The notes beneath the pieces are model-generated. The model did not search any database and was not told the origin of the DNA. It saw nothing but the letters and a program-made list of their open reading frames with translations. 6,507 nt of DNA, from assembly GCA_003218935.1 (NCBI GenBank), contig QHPA01000283.1, positions 1-6,507 on the forward strand. Direction: 5' to 3'. This DNA comes from Verrucomicrobiota bacterium (GTDB lineage: Bacteria; Verrucomicrobiota; Verrucomicrobiia; Limisphaerales; AV2). Positions 1 through 6,401 of the stretch are shown piece by piece (the first letter of the stretch is position 1; every line of letters begins with the position of its first letter). Both the position numbers and the translations under genes were made by a program.

Positions 1-1028
1 ACGTGCTGGGCCGCGACCAGATCACGCGGCTGCACGATTTGAACCACGACGGCGAGGCTGATTACTACGAGAACTTCAATAACGATGTCATTATCACCCC
101 GAACTATCACGAATTCGCGCTCGACCTGCAAACTGACTCGCAGGGCAATTTCTACTTCGCCAAAGGCGCGCCGTGGGAGCCGGAGGTGACCTCGCCGCAC
201 CAGGGTTGCCTGTTCAAAGTTTCCCCGGATGGCTCCAGGCTCGAAGTGATTGCCACGGGATTCCGCGCGCCGAACGGGATGACTGTCGGCCCGAACGACG
301 TCATCACCATCAGCGATAATCAGGGCCATTGGATGCCGTCGAGCAAACTGAACCTGATCAGGAAAGGCGGTTTTTACGGCATGACTCCGACGGCTCAACG
401 TGACCTGGTTCTTCGGCGCAACGGCACCAATTTCACGGCCAATCCGAGCGACCCGCAGGTTCGCGCCCGGTTCAAGTTCAAAGGGTGGGACGCCGATTCG
501 GTTATTCCCGACCGTTATGACGCGCCGCTCTGCTGGCTGCCGATGAGCATGGACAACTCCAGCGGCGGCCAGGTCTGGGTGACCAGCGACAAATGGGGCC
601 CCTTGAAAGACCGTCTGCTTTTCATGTCTTACGGCAAATGCACGCTCTTCGAAGTAATGGTGCAGGAGGTTGATGGCGTGGCGCAAGGCGGCATGGCGCA
701 GCTTCCGCTGAGGTTTTATTCCGGCCTTATGCGCGGTCGCGTCAATCCGCGCGACGGCCAGGTTTATGTTTGCGGTCTGAAAGGCTGGCAGACCAGCGCC
801 ACGCGCGACGGCGGTTTTTACCGCGTTCGTTACACTGGTAAACCCGTTCACCTGCCGTCGGCGCTCTCTGCCGCAAAGAACGGAATCGAAATCAGTTTTA
901 CCTCGTCACTGGAGGAAAAGTCCGCGACCGATGTCGAAAACTATGGCGTCGAGAAATGGAACTACATCTGGAGCGGCCACTACGGTTCTTTCTTGAAATC
1001 CCGGACCTCAAGCCGTGCGACCAGATGA
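1..1028 (+). CDS. PVC-type dehydrogenase-like beta-propeller protein, 3' part, frame disrupted near its end
   Basis: The gene enters from beyond the left edge; the frame is open from base 3 and no true start is in the window (the GTG at 3 is internal). The visible 341 residues resemble the C-terminal half of the large secreted proteins of Verrucomicrobia and Planctomycetes annotated as PVC-type heme-binding, sorbosone-dehydrogenase-like or DUF6797 proteins. Typical stretches are VLGRDQITRLHDLNHDGEAD at the start, HEFALDLQTDSQGNFYFAKG, ATGFRAPNGM, WGPLKDRLLFMSYGK, LMRGRVNPRDGQVYVCGLKG and GGFYRVRYTGKPVHLP. These fit beta-propeller blades followed by a small C-terminal domain. The family is expected to act in the periplasm as a sugar or alcohol oxidoreductase; the substrate cannot be read here and no CXXCH heme site is in the visible part. 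After WSGHYGS (to about base 989) the frame runs into a family-unlike tail, FLKSRTSSRATR, and stops at 1026-1028, while the expected C-terminus continues in another frame to 1132. The copy is therefore probably damaged or misassembled. Confidence 0.8.
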   Translation, partial: VLGRDQITRLHDLNHDGEADYYENFNNDVIITPNYHEFALDLQTDSQGNFYFAKGAPWEPEVTSPHQGCLFKVSPDGSRLEVIATGFRAPNGMTVGPNDVITISDNQGHWMPSSKLNLIRKGGFYGMTPTAQRDLVLRRNGTNFTANPSDPQVRARFKFKGWDADSVIPDRYDAPLCWLPMSMDNSSGGQVWVTSDKWGPLKDRLLFMSYGKCTLFEVMVQEVDGVAQGGMAQLPLRFYSGLMRGRVNPRDGQVYVCGLKGWQTSATRDGGFYRVRYTGKPVHLPSALSAAKNGIEISFTSSLEEKSATDVENYGVEKWNYIWSGHYGSFLKSRTSSRATR

Positions 1029-1132
1029 AGATCAAATTCAGCATTGCGGCCGCGGACGGCGCGCTGATTTCGCAGGAGATTTACAACACCATCCACAAGC
1101 TCGGACCGGAAAAGAAACTTGCGGCGAAGTGA
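986..1132 (+). pseudogene. Out-of-frame C-terminal tail of the preceding beta-propeller gene
   Basis: Reading from about base 986 in the frame of the TGA at 1130-1132 gives FFLEIPDLKPCDQMKIKF and then SIAAADGALISQEIYNTIHK, ending LGPEKKLAAK. This looks like the normal end of the propeller family, where a stretch like VFLEIP-x-L-x-P-x-x-Q-M-x-I-K-F is followed by ADG and a terminal EIYNTIH. It has no start of its own and joins the upstream frame with a shift. From memory of the family, some 20-35 residues usually separate the HYGS of the upstream part from this segment, so the join looks like an internal deletion combined with a frame change, not a one-base slip. ACGGT at 982-986 lies right at the join and could be a microhomology. 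A sequencing or assembly error remains possible. Confidence 0.7.
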
Positions 1133-1155
1133 ATCCGTGTGAACGTTGAGCCATA

Positions 1156-1977
1156 ATGATGGATTCGCCGCCGCAACAACCGCTGCCGCCCGTCGTCGCG
1201 CCGAACCCGCGCGATTCCGGCGGCGGACCGAAGCTGAAGAAGGCCTTCGTGCCGCTGAGCATCCTGGGTGTCTTGCTGGTGAAGTTCAAGGCGTTGTTGA
1301 TTCCGGTTTTGAAATTCTTTCCGGTGTTGTTGAAGACGGGCGGCACGATGTTACTCACCATCTGGCTTTACGCCCAAACCTGGGGCTGGTGGTACGCGCT
1401 CGGCTTCGTGCTGCTGATTTTCGTCCATGAATGCGGCCATTTGCTCGCGGCCAGGCGCATCGGATTGAAAGTGGGCGCGCCGGTGTTCATCCCCTTCATG
1501 GGCGCGTTCATTGCTTTGAAAGAAGCGCCGCCGAACGCGTGGATTGAAGCGCAAGTCGGCATTGGCGGTCCCTTGCTTGGAACGGCCGGCGCGGCCGCGT
1601 GCGACGGATTGTACCTGGCGACCGGCAATCCGTTGTTCCGCGCGCTGGCTTTCAGCGGCTTCTTCCTCAACCTCTTCAACCTGGCGCCCATCGGTTTTCT
1701 GGACGGGGGCCGGATTGTCACGGCCTTGTCGCCGTGGTTATGGCTGGTGGGACTGGGCGTCGTCAGCGCGCTGCTGTTCACGCATTTCAACTTTCTGCTC
1801 CTGTTGATTTTAATCATGTCGCTGCCGAGACTTTTCTCTTTGTTCCGCAGGCGGACGGCCGAAGAAGCGCGTTACTTTGAAGTGACTACGGAACAACGCT
1901 GGACGATAGCCGCGCTCTATTTCGGACTCGTGGCGTTCCTGGTGCTGGCCATGCACCTGACTCATGTGAGGCCCTAG
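1156..1977 (+). CDS. Site-2 protease (M50) family membrane metalloprotease
   Basis: This 273-residue protein carries both zinc-site signatures of the M50/S2P intramembrane proteases: HECGH at residues 91-95 (HExxH, glutamate catalytic, histidines binding zinc) inside the helix of about 78-98, and NLAPIGFLDGGR at 175-186, where Asp183 of the LDG motif would be the third ligand. A GIGGPLLGT segment (135-143) lies between them. Further hydrophobic stretches lie at about 33-60, 63-72, 160-175, 193-225 and 250-267. The first 30 residues are rich in proline and charge and probably cytosolic. No PDZ domain is present, so it is closer to the short S2P-like group (SpoIVFB/Rip-type) than to RseP. Such enzymes cleave substrate proteins within the membrane; the substrate is unknown. 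ATG at 1156 is followed directly by another ATG at 1159 and neither has a clear Shine-Dalgarno. It begins 23 bp after the stop of the propeller tail, so shared transcription is possible. Confidence 0.9.
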   Translation: MMDSPPQQPLPPVVAPNPRDSGGGPKLKKAFVPLSILGVLLVKFKALLIPVLKFFPVLLKTGGTMLLTIWLYAQTWGWWYALGFVLLIFVHECGHLLAARRIGLKVGAPVFIPFMGAFIALKEAPPNAWIEAQVGIGGPLLGTAGAAACDGLYLATGNPLFRALAFSGFFLNLFNLAPIGFLDGGRIVTALSPWLWLVGLGVVSALLFTHFNFLLLLILIMSLPRLFSLFRRRTAEEARYFEVTTEQRWTIAALYFGLVAFLVLAMHLTHVRP

Positions 1978-1979
1978 AA

Positions 1980-2591
1980 TCACTCTCCGTCCAGCGCGCG
2001 CCACAGGTACCAGGAAGCAATCGTGCGATAGGGCCGCCAGCGCTCGCCGTGTTCGAGCACCTCGGAGGGCGCCGGCAGTTCTTTTCGCCGATAGGTCAAA
2101 GCAAAACCTTTGCGCACGCCAAAATCCGTCGCGGGCAGAACATCTAGCCGGCCCAGCATGAAGATCAGCAGCATCTCCACTGTCCACGGCCCGACACCGC
2201 GAATGGCGGTAAGGCGTTCGAGAATTTCCTCGTTGCTCATCCTGGCGATGGCCCGCGAGCTGGGTACGATTCCTTCAAGCGTCTTCGCCGCGATGTCCTT
2301 GAGCGCGGCAGTCTTTGCGCGCGACAATCCGGCCCCGCGCAATCGTTCGTCCGGTGTCGCGAGCAAATCTTCGGGTGCGGGAAATTTACGCCCCGGATAA
2401 ATCGCGATGACCCGCTTCAGGATGGTCTTCGCCGCGGTGCCATTGAGCTGCTGATGCGCGACCGCCTGGACCAACGCCTGAAACGGACTGGCGCTTCGGC
2501 GCGCCTCCAACCGGCACGGCCCGACTCTGCGAATCAGTCGGGCCAGCACTTTGTCCGATTGGCTCAGATGTTCGATGGCTGCTTCGTGCAT
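1980..2591 (-). CDS. HhH-GPD superfamily DNA-3-methyladenine glycosylase (AlkA-like)
   Basis: The 203-residue product matches the compact AlkA/MAG-type DNA glycosylases that remove alkylated purines in base-excision repair. Family landmarks in order are SPFQALVQAVAHQQLNGTAA (about 35-54, first helices of the fold), LRGAGLSRAKTAALKDIA (84-101), the helix-hairpin-helix ending in AIRGVGPWTVEML (129-141), and the following LPATDFGVRKG (152-162). There Asp156 is placed as the catalytic aspartate of the GPD loop. WRPYRTIASWYLWR near the C-terminus (185-198) is also typical. There is no iron-sulfur cysteine cluster, which argues against endonuclease III or MutY. The length fits the short bacterial form lacking AlkA's N-terminal domain. 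It converges on the M50 gene with only two bases between stop codons and is divergent from the DUF1080 gene. ATG at 2591-2589 is the natural start; no strong Shine-Dalgarno precedes it. Confidence 0.92.
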   Translation of the reverse strand: MHEAAIEHLSQSDKVLARLIRRVGPCRLEARRSASPFQALVQAVAHQQLNGTAAKTILKRVIAIYPGRKFPAPEDLLATPDERLRGAGLSRAKTAALKDIAAKTLEGIVPSSRAIARMSNEEILERLTAIRGVGPWTVEMLLIFMLGRLDVLPATDFGVRKGFALTYRRKELPAPSEVLEHGERWRPYRTIASWYLWRALDGE

Positions 2592-2649
2592 GCGATGTCG
2601 CGTTAAACAAGCTGGTCAAAATTAAAATCCGACGGTAACAACTTTGGCC
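2592..2649. promoter_or_regulatory. Divergent intergenic spacer, probable promoter region
   Basis: This 58-bp gap separates the divergent glycosylase (-) and DUF1080 (+) genes, so at least one promoter should lie in or near it. It holds the most AT-rich run nearby (about 2603-2628), including TAAAAT at 2623-2628, a plausible -10 element for the rightward gene. No hexamer at proper 16-18 bp spacing resembles a -35; TTAAAC at 2603-2608 is only 14 bp away. The assignment rests on gene geometry more than on motif quality. Confidence 0.25.
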
Positions 2650-3267
2650 ATGAAAAAATCACCGTGGGCGATGGCTTTGCTCCTCGGCGCTTTCGTCGGT
2701 TGTTCAACGACGGGCGGCCGGCCGCAGGCGAAATCTCTTTTCGACGGCCATGACCTCGCCGGCTGGGTCGTCATGTACGGAGGCGAGTGGCAGGTCGAAG
2801 CCGGCGTGCTCGTCGGGCGCAACGGCAAGGATTGGAGTACGAACCCTGCAAAGAGCGGTTCCTGGCTGCGCACGGAAAAACAATATGGCGATTTCATCCT
2901 CGAACTCGACTACGCCATCAACGACGGCGGCAATAGCGGCATCTTTATCCGTTCGGCACTGGAAAAGAACCCCGCCTTCACGGGGCACGAGATGCAAATC
3001 CTGGCGGACTACGGTCGGCAACCCACCAAAGGCTCCGCCGGTTCGCTCTACGACGTCATCGCCGCGACAAAAAATATGTCGAAGCCGGCCGGCGAGTGGA
3101 ATCACGTGCGCATCGTCACGCACGGCCGCCGCATCGAGGTCTGGTGGAACGGCGAGAAGACGATTGATTACGAGACCGACCGTTTAACCCAAGGCTACCT
3201 CGGCTTGCAAAACCACGACTCAAAATCCGCGGTCAAATTCCGCAACATCCGCATCACCGAACAGTGA
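2650..3267 (+). CDS. DUF1080 (3-keto-disaccharide hydrolase-type) lipoprotein
   Basis: A 205-residue exported protein made of one DUF1080 domain, a LamG/concanavalin-like beta-sandwich family greatly expanded in PVC bacteria and Bacteroidetes and annotated as 3-keto-disaccharide hydrolase. The family hallmarks run in order: SLFDGHDLAGW (about 29-39), YGDFILELDYAINDGGNSGI followed by FIRS, GHEMQIL, GSLYDVIAA, PAGEWNHVRIVTHGRRIEVW and the closing GYLGLQNHDSKSAVKFRNIR. The N-terminus MKKSPWAMALLLGAFVGC is a lipoprotein signal with the lipidated cysteine at residue 18, so the mature protein should be membrane anchored facing the periplasm. I chose the ATG at 2650 over the TTG two codons upstream because it gives a normal MKK signal peptide. 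Members are thought to act on 3-keto sugars made by oxidation of disaccharides; for this copy the substrate is unproven. The gene appears to be single, with 119-137 bp before the next gene. Confidence 0.9.
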   Translation: MKKSPWAMALLLGAFVGCSTTGGRPQAKSLFDGHDLAGWVVMYGGEWQVEAGVLVGRNGKDWSTNPAKSGSWLRTEKQYGDFILELDYAINDGGNSGIFIRSALEKNPAFTGHEMQILADYGRQPTKGSAGSLYDVIAATKNMSKPAGEWNHVRIVTHGRRIEVWWNGEKTIDYETDRLTQGYLGLQNHDSKSAVKFRNIRITEQ

Positions 3268-3350
3268 AGGGGCCGTTCGGATATTGAAAACCCGAAGTCC
3301 CGATGCAAATCATGGCGATCACTGTAGCAGACAAGGGCGCAGTTGTCAGT

Positions 3351-3369
3351 GTTGGAAGCTTCTTCCGAC
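3351..3369 (+). other. Small stem-loop between the DUF1080 and hydrolase genes
   Basis: GTTGGAAG and CTTCCGAC can pair over 8 bp (one G-U) around a CTT loop. It lies 84 bases after the DUF1080 stop and 36 bases before the preferred hydrolase start. It is followed only by TTTCC, too short a T run for a convincing intrinsic terminator. It could be a weak terminator, a leader hairpin or chance. The rest of the 3268-3404 spacer shows nothing I can name. Confidence 0.25.
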
Positions 3370-3404
3370 TTTCCTGATTCCCCCAAATGCTCCAAGGTGC
3401 CCTC

Positions 3405-4478
3405 ATGAGTTGCCGGTCTGCCACGTTGTGCGCTCCCGCGATCCTCTGCCTGCTTGCGTTTCTCCCCTGCACGCGTCCCGCTGCTTATGGAGAGATTCTG
3501 AACACCAAAGGCCACGCCCTCTCCGCCAAATCTGTTCGGGATTGGCAAAAGCGCCGCGCCGCGATCGTTCGCGCCATGCAGGAAGTGATGGGACCTTTGC
3601 CGGGAAAAGAAAAGCGGTGTCCGCTGGAGGTGAAGGTGGAAGAGGAAGTGGACTGCGGCGATTACGTGCGACGCTTCCTCACTTATGCGTCTGAGCCGGG
3701 ATCGCGCGTGCCCGCCTACTTGCTCATTCCGAAATCGGCGCTGAACAGGAAGGCGAAGGCCGCGGGCATCCTTTGCCTGCACCAGACCCATTCGCTCGGA
3801 CAGAAAGTAGTCGTCGGCCTCGGCAACAGCCCGAACGACCAATACGGCGTCGAACTCGCGCGGCGCGGTTACGTCTGCCTGGCGCCGGCCTATCCGTTGC
3901 TCGCCAATTATCAACCCGATCTCCATGCGCTCGGCTACCAGAGCGGAACGATGAAGGCGATCTGGGACAACCTGCGCGGGCTCGACCTGCTTGACTCACT
4001 GCCGTTCGTAAAGCGCGGAACGTTCGGCGCCATCGGCCATTCGCTCGGCGGACACAACGCGATTTTTACGGCGGTTTTCGACAAGCGGATCAAGGTCATT
4101 GTCACCAGTTGCGGGTTCGACTCGTTCTCCGATTATTACCGAGGCGATCCGGGAGTTTGGAGACCCGAACGCGGCTGGTGCCAGACCCGGTATATGCCCA
4201 GGCTCGCACAATATGCGGGGCGATTGAACGAGATTCCCTTCGATTTTCACGAACTCATCGGCGCGTTGGCGCCGCGACACGTCTTCGTCAACGCTCCGCT
4301 CGGCGACACCAATTTCAAATGGCGCAGCGTCGAAGCGATTGTGCAAGCGGCGTCGCAGATTTACGCGCTCTACGGCGTGCCAGAGAACCTGCGCGTCGAG
4401 CATCCCGACTGCGGGCATCTGTTCCCGCCTGAAATGCGGCAAATGGCTTACAAACTGTTTGATGAGCGCCTGCGATAG
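3405..4478 (+). CDS. Secreted alpha/beta hydrolase, acetylxylan-esterase / dienelactone-hydrolase-like
   Basis: The 357-residue product starts with a secretion signal (MSCRSATLCAPAILCLLAFL and on to about PAAYG) followed by an alpha/beta-hydrolase domain. Counted from this start, the nucleophile elbow GHSLGG places serine at residue 213, NAPLGDTNF gives the likely acid Asp301, and PDCGHLFP gives the histidine His338, a complete Ser-Asp-His triad in the right order. GILCLHQTH early in the fold is the usual oxyanion-side strand-loop. The N-terminal segment RDWQKRRAAIVRAMQEVMGP is typical of PVC hydrolases labelled acetylxylan esterase or dienelactone hydrolase family. It probably removes acyl groups from carbohydrates in the periplasm, but the substrate cannot be read. 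I prefer ATG 3405: AAGGTG at 3394-3399 gives a Shine-Dalgarno-like site about 7 bases upstream, and the signal peptide is better formed. ATG 3387 in the same frame adds six residues and has no such site. Confidence 0.85.
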   Translation: MSCRSATLCAPAILCLLAFLPCTRPAAYGEILNTKGHALSAKSVRDWQKRRAAIVRAMQEVMGPLPGKEKRCPLEVKVEEEVDCGDYVRRFLTYASEPGSRVPAYLLIPKSALNRKAKAAGILCLHQTHSLGQKVVVGLGNSPNDQYGVELARRGYVCLAPAYPLLANYQPDLHALGYQSGTMKAIWDNLRGLDLLDSLPFVKRGTFGAIGHSLGGHNAIFTAVFDKRIKVIVTSCGFDSFSDYYRGDPGVWRPERGWCQTRYMPRLAQYAGRLNEIPFDFHELIGALAPRHVFVNAPLGDTNFKWRSVEAIVQAASQIYALYGVPENLRVEHPDCGHLFPPEMRQMAYKLFDERLR

Positions 4479-4548
4479 TTCCAGTTTGGTAGCGTCACTT
4501 CACACTTTGAGAGAAACCAGTTTTGCGTTGCTCACGTGCTGCGCTAAT

Positions 4549-4561
4549 CATACCTGGTATG
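4549..4561. promoter_or_regulatory. 13-bp palindrome CATACC-T-GGTATG upstream of the membrane zinc-ribbon gene
   Basis: CATACC and GGTATG form a perfect 6-bp inverted repeat around a single T, ending 9 bases before the ATG at 4571. It has the size of a repressor operator half-site pair, but no regulator gene is nearby and a repeat this short can arise by chance. It includes the alternative ATG at 4559. The remaining 4479-4548 spacer shows no clear promoter. Confidence 0.2.
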
Positions 4562-4570
4562 TGGGTTAGG

Positions 4571-4945
4571 ATGACGCCAGAAGAAGCTGCACAGTGCCGC
4601 AAAGCAGAATTGAGACGCACGAGGATTGTTGCGGTGATGGTTGCGTGTCTCGTTGCTGCTATTGGATCGCTCTTTCGTGGTTGGAGGGCATGGGATGAAG
4701 GTTATGACAGCATCGTCGTCGGGGGGTGGTCTGAGTGTTTCGGCCGGCTGGTGTTTACTCTTCCGATTTGTCTGGGCGTCGTGTGGCTTCTTCGATCAAG
4801 GTTGCAGCCGAAATCAAAAGGCATGGTTTGCCCCAAATGTGAACGGCTCAGGGCATCGGATGAAAACCGGAATTGTGAATGTGGAGGCAAATTCGAGCCG
4901 CTCGAAGAAATGAAATGGATGAACGGCAGTCACGACCTCCGGTAA
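4571..4945 (+). CDS. Small two-helix membrane protein with C-terminal zinc-ribbon-like motif, unknown function
   Basis: I do not recognise the family. From ATG 4571 the product has 124 residues. A short basic N-terminus (KAELRRTR) is followed by a hydrophobic helix at about 19-35 (IVAVMVACLVAAIGSLF). A Trp/Gly-rich loop (36-58) leads to a second helix at about 60-75 (LVFTLPICLGVVWLL). A basic stretch then precedes CPKC at 87-90 and CECGG at 102-106. The four cysteines (87, 90, 102, 104) fit a small zinc ribbon, though the second pair is C-x-C instead of the common C-x-x-C. Positive residues around both helices suggest both termini are cytosolic. The frame is open back to TTG 4523, and ATG 4559 is an alternative; no start has a good Shine-Dalgarno. 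Hand counts of five 60-base lines (4621-4920) give about 52% G+C, against 62-68% in sampled lines of the neighbouring genes. This suggests weaker codon constraint or recent acquisition. Confidence 0.6.
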   Translation: MTPEEAAQCRKAELRRTRIVAVMVACLVAAIGSLFRGWRAWDEGYDSIVVGGWSECFGRLVFTLPICLGVVWLLRSRLQPKSKGMVCPKCERLRASDENRNCECGGKFEPLEEMKWMNGSHDLR

Positions 4946-4954
4946 AGCTGGAGG
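4936..4954 (+). other. Stem-loop CCTCCGG-TAAAG-CTGGAGG over the stop codon
   Basis: A 7-bp stem (one G-U) with a TAAAG loop places the TAA stop of the membrane zinc-ribbon gene in the loop. Its right arm contains GGAGG, a perfect Shine-Dalgarno core, so pairing would hide a ribosome site 9 bases before ATG 4964. There is no T tract, so it is not a standard terminator. Confidence 0.3.
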
Positions 4955-4963
4955 CTTGAATTG

Positions 4964-5092
4964 ATGAATGGCTCAAAGTCATTCTGCTTTCGGGCAGTGC
5001 TCGCGTGCCAGGTCGAAGACGAACGGGCGGCGTCATCCGAGTGGCTTCTTTCGAGTCAACCTCCTTATGAACCGGATCGCTTCCACACCTGA
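4964..5092 (+). CDS. Possible 42-residue small ORF ahead of the ABM gene
   Basis: ATG 4964 follows GGAGG (4950-4954) at a 9-base spacing, the best Shine-Dalgarno match in this part of the window. It opens a 42-codon frame beginning MNGSKSFCFRAVLACQVEDE and ending EPDRFHT. The frame overlaps the first 26 bases of the ABM gene, which itself lacks a ribosome site, so a leader peptide translated into the ABM gene is conceivable. The peptide has no recognised domain and no clear signal or membrane helix. It may be a chance frame in non-coding DNA. Confidence 0.2.
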   Translation: MNGSKSFCFRAVLACQVEDERAASSEWLLSSQPPYEPDRFHT

Positions 5093-5402
5093 ACCACCCT
5101 ACTACGCGGTCATCTTCACTTCGCAACGGGCGAGTGGTGACGACAATGCCTACGCTGAAATGGCCGGCAAAATGTTCGCGCTCGCTTCGCAACAGCCCGG
5201 CTTCCTCGGCGTCGAAAGCGTTCGCGACGCCGATGGCGTCGGCATCACCGTTTCGTACTGGTCGAGTTTGGACGCCATCAAGAACTGGAAACGAAACGAA
5301 GAACACCTCGTGGCGCAGGCGAAGGGGAAATCTACGTGGTATCAACAATTCCAGATCCGTATTTGCAAAGTGGAGCGGGAGTATGGTAATCCGTGTCGTT
5401 AG
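5067..5402 (+). CDS. Antibiotic biosynthesis monooxygenase (ABM) domain protein
   Basis: The 111-residue product has the dimeric ferredoxin-like ABM fold (Pfam ABM family, close to Bacillus YqjZ-type proteins). Characteristic segments are YYAVIFTSQRASGDD (12-26, first strand), YAEMAGKMFALASQQPGFLG (29-48, helix and turn), the following VESVRDADGVGITVSYW (second and third strands), DAIKNWKRNEEHLVAQAKGK (69-88) and STWYQQFQIRICKVER (last strand). Despite the name, many members are small enzymes or stress proteins of unknown substrate; some act on quinones or heme. It is cytosolic with no signal. ATG 5067 is chosen because the domain begins a few residues later. The frame is open back to ATG 4968, but those 33 extra residues look non-family and low in structure. 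The start is preceded by CCTCCTT instead of a Shine-Dalgarno. Its TAG overlaps the TAA of the convergent amidohydrolase by sharing the four bases TTAG. Confidence 0.88.
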   Translation: MNRIASTPEPPYYAVIFTSQRASGDDNAYAEMAGKMFALASQQPGFLGVESVRDADGVGITVSYWSSLDAIKNWKRNEEHLVAQAKGKSTWYQQFQIRICKVEREYGNPCR

Positions 5403-6358
5403 AGCTTCAGCAGCTTCTTCGCGTTTTCGTAGAGAATTTTCCTTTCAATCCCCTTGCCCGCCGCGAAGCGGCGGATGGCCGCAATGATTTGCGCGCCCTG
5501 GCATTTCGGGCCGGAACCCATCGCGTCCTCGCAATCGCTGCCGAACACCAGTTTGTTCCGGTGCCGATCGAGAAAGCCGGGTGTGAAATCTTCGTCGCGC
5601 GTCAGGCCATTCAAACCGGAGCCGGCCGAGCAATCGCCGAACATGTTCGGGTAATCGCTCAACAAACGGTCGGTGATGCCGCCGGGTGTGACCTTCCCTT
5701 TCGGGTAAAGCACCGTCTGGTCGGCGTGATTCTTGTCAATGTTCGCCCACCAGGTCTGCGCGTGGCCGATGAAATTCACCTTGGGGAACTTTTCCAGGAT
5801 TTTGTGAAACCGTTCGAGGTGGAGGTTGTACATCTCGTGCTGAAAGTGCAGTAACACCGGCACGCCATGGTCCTGCGCGAGTTCCGCGACGCGCTCGATG
5901 TAAACCGAATCGCAATCGACACCAAACTTCTGCTCGCCGATGCCTCGAGCGCCAAGTCTCAAGTATTTTTCCATCTCCGTCCGCGCCTCGGGCAGGTCCG
6001 GCACTTCGTTGGTGAAAAAAAGAAATTCCTTCGGATGCGCCTTCGCGAGGTTCACGACCGATTCGTTGCCGTAGCATTCGGCTTGAAGGCCATTCGACTT
6101 GCCCTCATGCGTCGAAGGCCTGTTCACCGGCGAACCCGCGGGCAGCAACACCGTCAGCGTGGCGCCCATCGTCTTTTGATGGGCCACCAACTCGTCGTCC
6201 GTCCGTCCGTGATAATGCGTGTGCTGATGAATGTCGATGATTGGCTCGGCCGGGGCCGCGCTGGCATCGGCCGCCGCCACGCGCGGCGCAACCAGCGCCG
6301 CGGCCGAAACGCCGAAGAATCGGCGTCTCGACAACGTCCATGGACGATGGCCGGGCAT
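5399..6358 (-). CDS. Tat-exported metal-dependent amidohydrolase (Amidohydro_2-like TIM barrel)
   Basis: The 319-residue product begins with a twin-arginine signal: SRRRFF at 10-15, a hydrophobic stretch SAAALVAP and an AAA region near residue 30. Export would therefore be of a folded, cofactor-loaded enzyme. The mature part is an Amidohydro_2-type TIM barrel. DIHQHTHYHG gives the metal pair His44 and His46 at the end of strand 1. LLH at 169-171, FIGHAQ with His199, and FGSDCED with Asp275 supply the remaining ligands and the catalytic aspartate, in the order expected. ARGIGEQKFG (137-146) is probably strand 4. The C-terminal ILYENAKKLLKL is the usual family ending. Related enzymes hydrolyse or decarboxylate small cyclic substrates; the substrate here is unknown. 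ATG 6358 fits the signal peptide; no Shine-Dalgarno is visible. A run of ACGG units (6194-6210, coding GRTDD) lies within the barrel start. Confidence 0.88.
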   Translation of the reverse strand: MPGHRPWTLSRRRFFGVSAAALVAPRVAAADASAAPAEPIIDIHQHTHYHGRTDDELVAHQKTMGATLTVLLPAGSPVNRPSTHEGKSNGLQAECYGNESVVNLAKAHPKEFLFFTNEVPDLPEARTEMEKYLRLGARGIGEQKFGVDCDSVYIERVAELAQDHGVPVLLHFQHEMYNLHLERFHKILEKFPKVNFIGHAQTWWANIDKNHADQTVLYPKGKVTPGGITDRLLSDYPNMFGDCSAGSGLNGLTRDEDFTPGFLDRHRNKLVFGSDCEDAMGSGPKCQGAQIIAAIRRFAAGKGIERKILYENAKKLLKL

Positions 6359-6401
6359 AAGTCGCGTGGTTTGACAGCAAAAGACTGCCGTCGTTTCGTC
6401 C

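Noticed and set aside
2644..2649. TTG start two codons upstream for the DUF1080 gene
   Set aside because: The ATG at 2650 gives a standard MKK lipoprotein signal peptide; the TTG adds only two residues and has no ribosome site.
3276..3296. TTCGG/CCGAA inverted repeat after the DUF1080 stop as a terminator
   Set aside because: It has only a 5-bp stem with an 11-base loop and no T tract.
3195..3926. Minus-strand open frame of 243 codons opposite the DUF1080 end and hydrolase start
   Set aside because: It crosses two well-supported plus-strand genes, has no family motif and reads as low-meaning translation.
4848..5348. Minus-strand open frame of 166 codons opposite the ABM gene
   Set aside because: The plus strand encodes a convincing ABM domain; the minus frame shows no domain or signal.
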